A stretch of 64,000 bases of DNA. Origin: CAYUIG01 sp964444685 (GTDB taxonomy: Bacteria > Gemmatimonadota > Gemmatimonadetes > Longimicrobiales > RSA9). Shown piece by piece: positions 62,149-64,000 of the stretch. Every line of letters begins with the position of its first letter. Position 1 is the stretch's first letter. The stretch is from contig CAYUIG010000007.1 of assembly GCA_964444685.1 (NCBI GenBank), forward strand, positions 30,778 through 94,777, in the 5' to 3' direction. Both the position numbers and the translations under genes were made by a program. A model generated the notes under the pieces. It was given only the letters and a program-made list of their open reading frames with translations. It did no database searches and was not told where the DNA came from.

Positions 62149-62487
62149 TTGCCGGAACCATACGAACTCACACCGTACCGCTCCCAGGGGCTGGTCGACA
62201 TCCTCGACCGGATCCTCGACAAGGGGCTCGTCATCGCGGGTGACATCAAGGTCAACCTCGCGAACGTCGAGCTCCTGACCATCCAGATCCGGCTCCTCGT
62301 CTGCTCGATCGACAAGGCCCAGGAGATCGGGATGAACTGGTGGCGTACGGACCCGTACTTCGGCGGCCAACCCGCCGACACCCCGGCCCTCGACACGCTG
62401 ACCGAGAGGCTGGAGCTGATGCAGCGGCGGCTGGACGCACTCGAGGCGGGCCGCAGGACCGCACCCAGAACTTCCACGGAGAGCTGA
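62149..62487 (+). CDS. gvpJ: Gas vesicle protein GvpJ
   Basis: A 112-residue protein of the GvpA/J family. The core is GLVDILDRILDKGLVIAGDI then KVNLANVELLTIQIRLLVCS; the C-terminus is a helical tail (LTERLELMQRRLDALEAGR). It uses a TTG start: an AGGAGG sits seven bases before it and there is no ATG or GTG between. It is longer than GvpA and is a minor component at the vesicle tips or an assembly factor. Confidence 0.91.
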   Translation: MPEPYELTPYRSQGLVDILDRILDKGLVIAGDIKVNLANVELLTIQIRLLVCSIDKAQEIGMNWWRTDPYFGGQPADTPALDTLTERLELMQRRLDALEAGRRTAPRTSTES

Positions 62488-62488
62488 C

Positions 62489-62791
62489 ATGGCTGTCGAA
62501 CGCGCGGGAGCAGGCAGCAGCCTGATCGATGTACTCGATCGTGTACTGGACAAAGGCATCGTCATCGATGCGTACGTCCGCGTCTCGCTGGTCGGGATCG
62601 ACCTGGTGAGCGTGGAGGCGCGCATCGTCGTCGCCTCGGTCGAGACGTACCTGAAGTTCGCCGAAGCGATCGCCGTCACCGGCACCGCTTCCCGTCCGCT
62701 GCTGGCGGCCGGTTCGACCAGCATGAGCGAGCTCGATCGCCTGACGGCCGAGAACGCGGAGCTGCGCCGGCGCCTCGACGCGATGGGTTGA
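62489..62791 (+). CDS. gvpA: Major gas vesicle protein GvpA with C-terminal extension
   Basis: A 100-residue protein. Residues ~10-60 match the GvpA consensus closely: SLIDVLDRVLDKGIVIDAYV, then RVSLVGIDLVSVEARIVVAS and VETYLKFAEAIA. The rest (~35 residues) is unusual, ending MSELDRLTAENAELRRRLDA, a short coiled coil. Standard GvpA is about 70-75 residues. It starts one base after the gvpJ stop. Being last rather than first in the operon is not the common order. Confidence 0.93.
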   Translation: MAVERAGAGSSLIDVLDRVLDKGIVIDAYVRVSLVGIDLVSVEARIVVASVETYLKFAEAIAVTGTASRPLLAAGSTSMSELDRLTAENAELRRRLDAMG

Positions 62792-62797
62792 TCCCCG

Positions 62798-64000
62798 ATG
62801 CGTGACGTGCACGACGCCACACGGACCGCTGCCGGTGAAATCCTGCGCCCGCTCGTACGGTCGCAGGACCTCACGGAGGCGTGTTCGCTCGTGGTCGAGC
62901 GCGTCGCGGAAGCATCGGGCGTCGCGCACGCGCTGCTCGTGCTGTGCGGCGAGGACCGGCTGCATGGCGCCGCCCGCCACCTGAGCTACCGGCGGATGGC
63001 CGCACTCCTCCACGAGGCCGACCGGCCCGAGTACGGACTCCGCGATGTGATCGCACAGCTGCACCAGCTCGAGCTCCTGCCGTCCGGCTCGCTGCCGCCC
63101 TTCGAGCGTACCCTGCGCGTGGCCGCACCGGTGCGCGGCGCCCTTGGCTCCACGATCGGCATGCTGCTGCTCGAGGGCGACGGCCTGGACATGCGCCACG
63201 CCGACGCCGCCGCGCTCGTCGAGGAGCTGGGTCCCGCACTGGAGCTCCGCCGCGATCTCGAGGAAGCGCGCGCGCGCCTCACCTCGATCGGGTCGCAGCG
63301 ACAGCTCCTCTCGCGCGTGCTCGACACGCTCAGCGATCCGATCCTCGTCACCGACGAGCGCAACGACGTCGTGCTGGCGAATCCCAGCGCCGAGCGGCTG
63401 TTTGTTCCGTCCAGCGACGACAGCGAAGGCCGGCGCCGCGCCATCGAGATCAACAACCTGCTCTTCAGCTCGTTCCTCACGCAGGCCGCGATCGGCGCTG
63501 CGCGCGAGAACCGCGAGCTCACCCTCGTCGACAGCGTCGAAGGGTCGGACCTCCACTTCGAGGTCATTTCCGTCCGGCTTCGCGAAGGCGCCAGCGAGCG
63601 CGTCCTGTCCGTCCTGCGCGACATCACCGACCTCAAGCGCGCGGTGACCGAACTCGAGATCGAGTTCAACCGCTCGCGCGCGGCCGAGCACGCCGCCCGC
63701 CAGGAGCGCGACCGCCTCAACGTCATCCTCGAGAACGTCAGCGATCCGATCCTCGTCACCGACGAGCACTCGAACATCATCCTGATGAATCCCGAGGCGG
63801 ACCGGCTCTTCGTACCGCCCGACGACGCGCCCGAAGGACCGCTGCGCCAGCTCATCCGCGCCAACGACACGCGCTTCAGCACGCTCGTCAGCAACTTCCT
63901 GCTACGGAACGAGCCGCGCGCGCTCGAGCGCATCACCATCGTGGATCCCGACGACCACCGCGAGTTCCCGGTCGAGGTGGTCAGCAGCCGCATCACGAAT
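62798..64000 (+). CDS. GAF-PAS-PAS signalling protein, partial (probable histidine kinase)
   Basis: The frame opens with ATG at 62798, six bases after the gvpA stop, and is open to the window edge (401 codons). Residues ~20-145 look like a GAF domain (LVVERVAEASGVAHALLVL). Two PAS-like repeats follow: LDTLSDPILVTDERNDVVLA at ~178 and ENVSDPILVTDEHSNIILMN at ~315, each with an xNPxAxRLF continuation. A coiled coil (LKRAVTELEIEFNRSRAAEH) lies between. The catalytic part must be beyond the edge. Tight coupling to gvpA suggests vesicle or buoyancy-related sensing. Confidence 0.82.
   Translation, partial: MRDVHDATRTAAGEILRPLVRSQDLTEACSLVVERVAEASGVAHALLVLCGEDRLHGAARHLSYRRMAALLHEADRPEYGLRDVIAQLHQLELLPSGSLPPFERTLRVAAPVRGALGSTIGMLLLEGDGLDMRHADAAALVEELGPALELRRDLEEARARLTSIGSQRQLLSRVLDTLSDPILVTDERNDVVLANPSAERLFVPSSDDSEGRRRAIEINNLLFSSFLTQAAIGAARENRELTLVDSVEGSDLHFEVISVRLREGASERVLSVLRDITDLKRAVTELEIEFNRSRAAEHAARQERDRLNVILENVSDPILVTDEHSNIILMNPEADRLFVPPDDAPEGPLRQLIRANDTRFSTLVSNFLLRNEPRALERITIVDPDDHREFPVEVVSSRITN

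Overview
The window is a GC-rich bacterial chromosome segment with one scaffold gap of 100 N at 17571-17670. The gene set points to Gemmatimonadota: an alternative complex III operon, a Tad-type pilus fragment, a sortilin-like Asp-box protein, large secreted M14 and M61 peptidases, a TonB receptor, and gas vesicle genes. This assignment is inference from gene content, not from a marker gene. No rRNA, tRNA, CRISPR, prophage or transposase was found.

Left to right: 1-5.0 kb (minus) holds actA-actB-actC of the quinol-oxidising alternative complex III, with actC cut by the left edge. 5.1-11.3 kb holds a membrane endonuclease/phosphatase-family protein, then a lipoprotein / sensor kinase / flavoprotein operon and a glycosyltransferase. 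11.3-13.5 kb (minus) has two TadE-like pseudopilins and a TadG-like VWA protein. 13.8-16.5 kb (minus) is a lytic transglycosylase - DUF2188 - ku - ku operon. 16.5-18.0 kb is non-coding and made of tandem palindromic repeats, with the gap inside them. 18.0-27.9 kb (minus) is a long gene string: NtrY-like kinase, lipoprotein, NtrX-like regulator, outer-membrane barrel, DUF4390 protein, thioredoxin/DUF255 protein, then LuxE-like and LuxC-like fatty-acid reductase subunits without luciferase.

28-41 kb carries a hypothetical gene, a cupredoxin lipoprotein, a GspE-type ATPase with an added zinc-ribbon tail, two PAP2 phosphatases, an ABC transporter pair, a phosphoglycerate-mutase-like metalloenzyme, a DUF167 protein, a large Asp-box protein and a three-gene envelope/stress operon. 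41-57 kb carries a short YidC homologue, a MATE exporter preceded by a leader ORF and terminator hairpin, a TonB receptor, an amidase, M61 and M14 peptidases, a MltD-like transglycosylase, a YfcC-like transporter and a copper-type lipoprotein.

56.5-58.9 kb has divergent VWA and mutY genes whose starts overlap. 59-62.8 kb is a compact gas vesicle operon, gvpF-G-L-S/M-L-K-J-A, whose last gene is followed 6 nt later by a GAF-PAS-PAS signalling protein that runs off the right edge. Three inverted-repeat elements (two of one family) lie in intergenic sites at 31.3, 34.8 and 41.1 kb.
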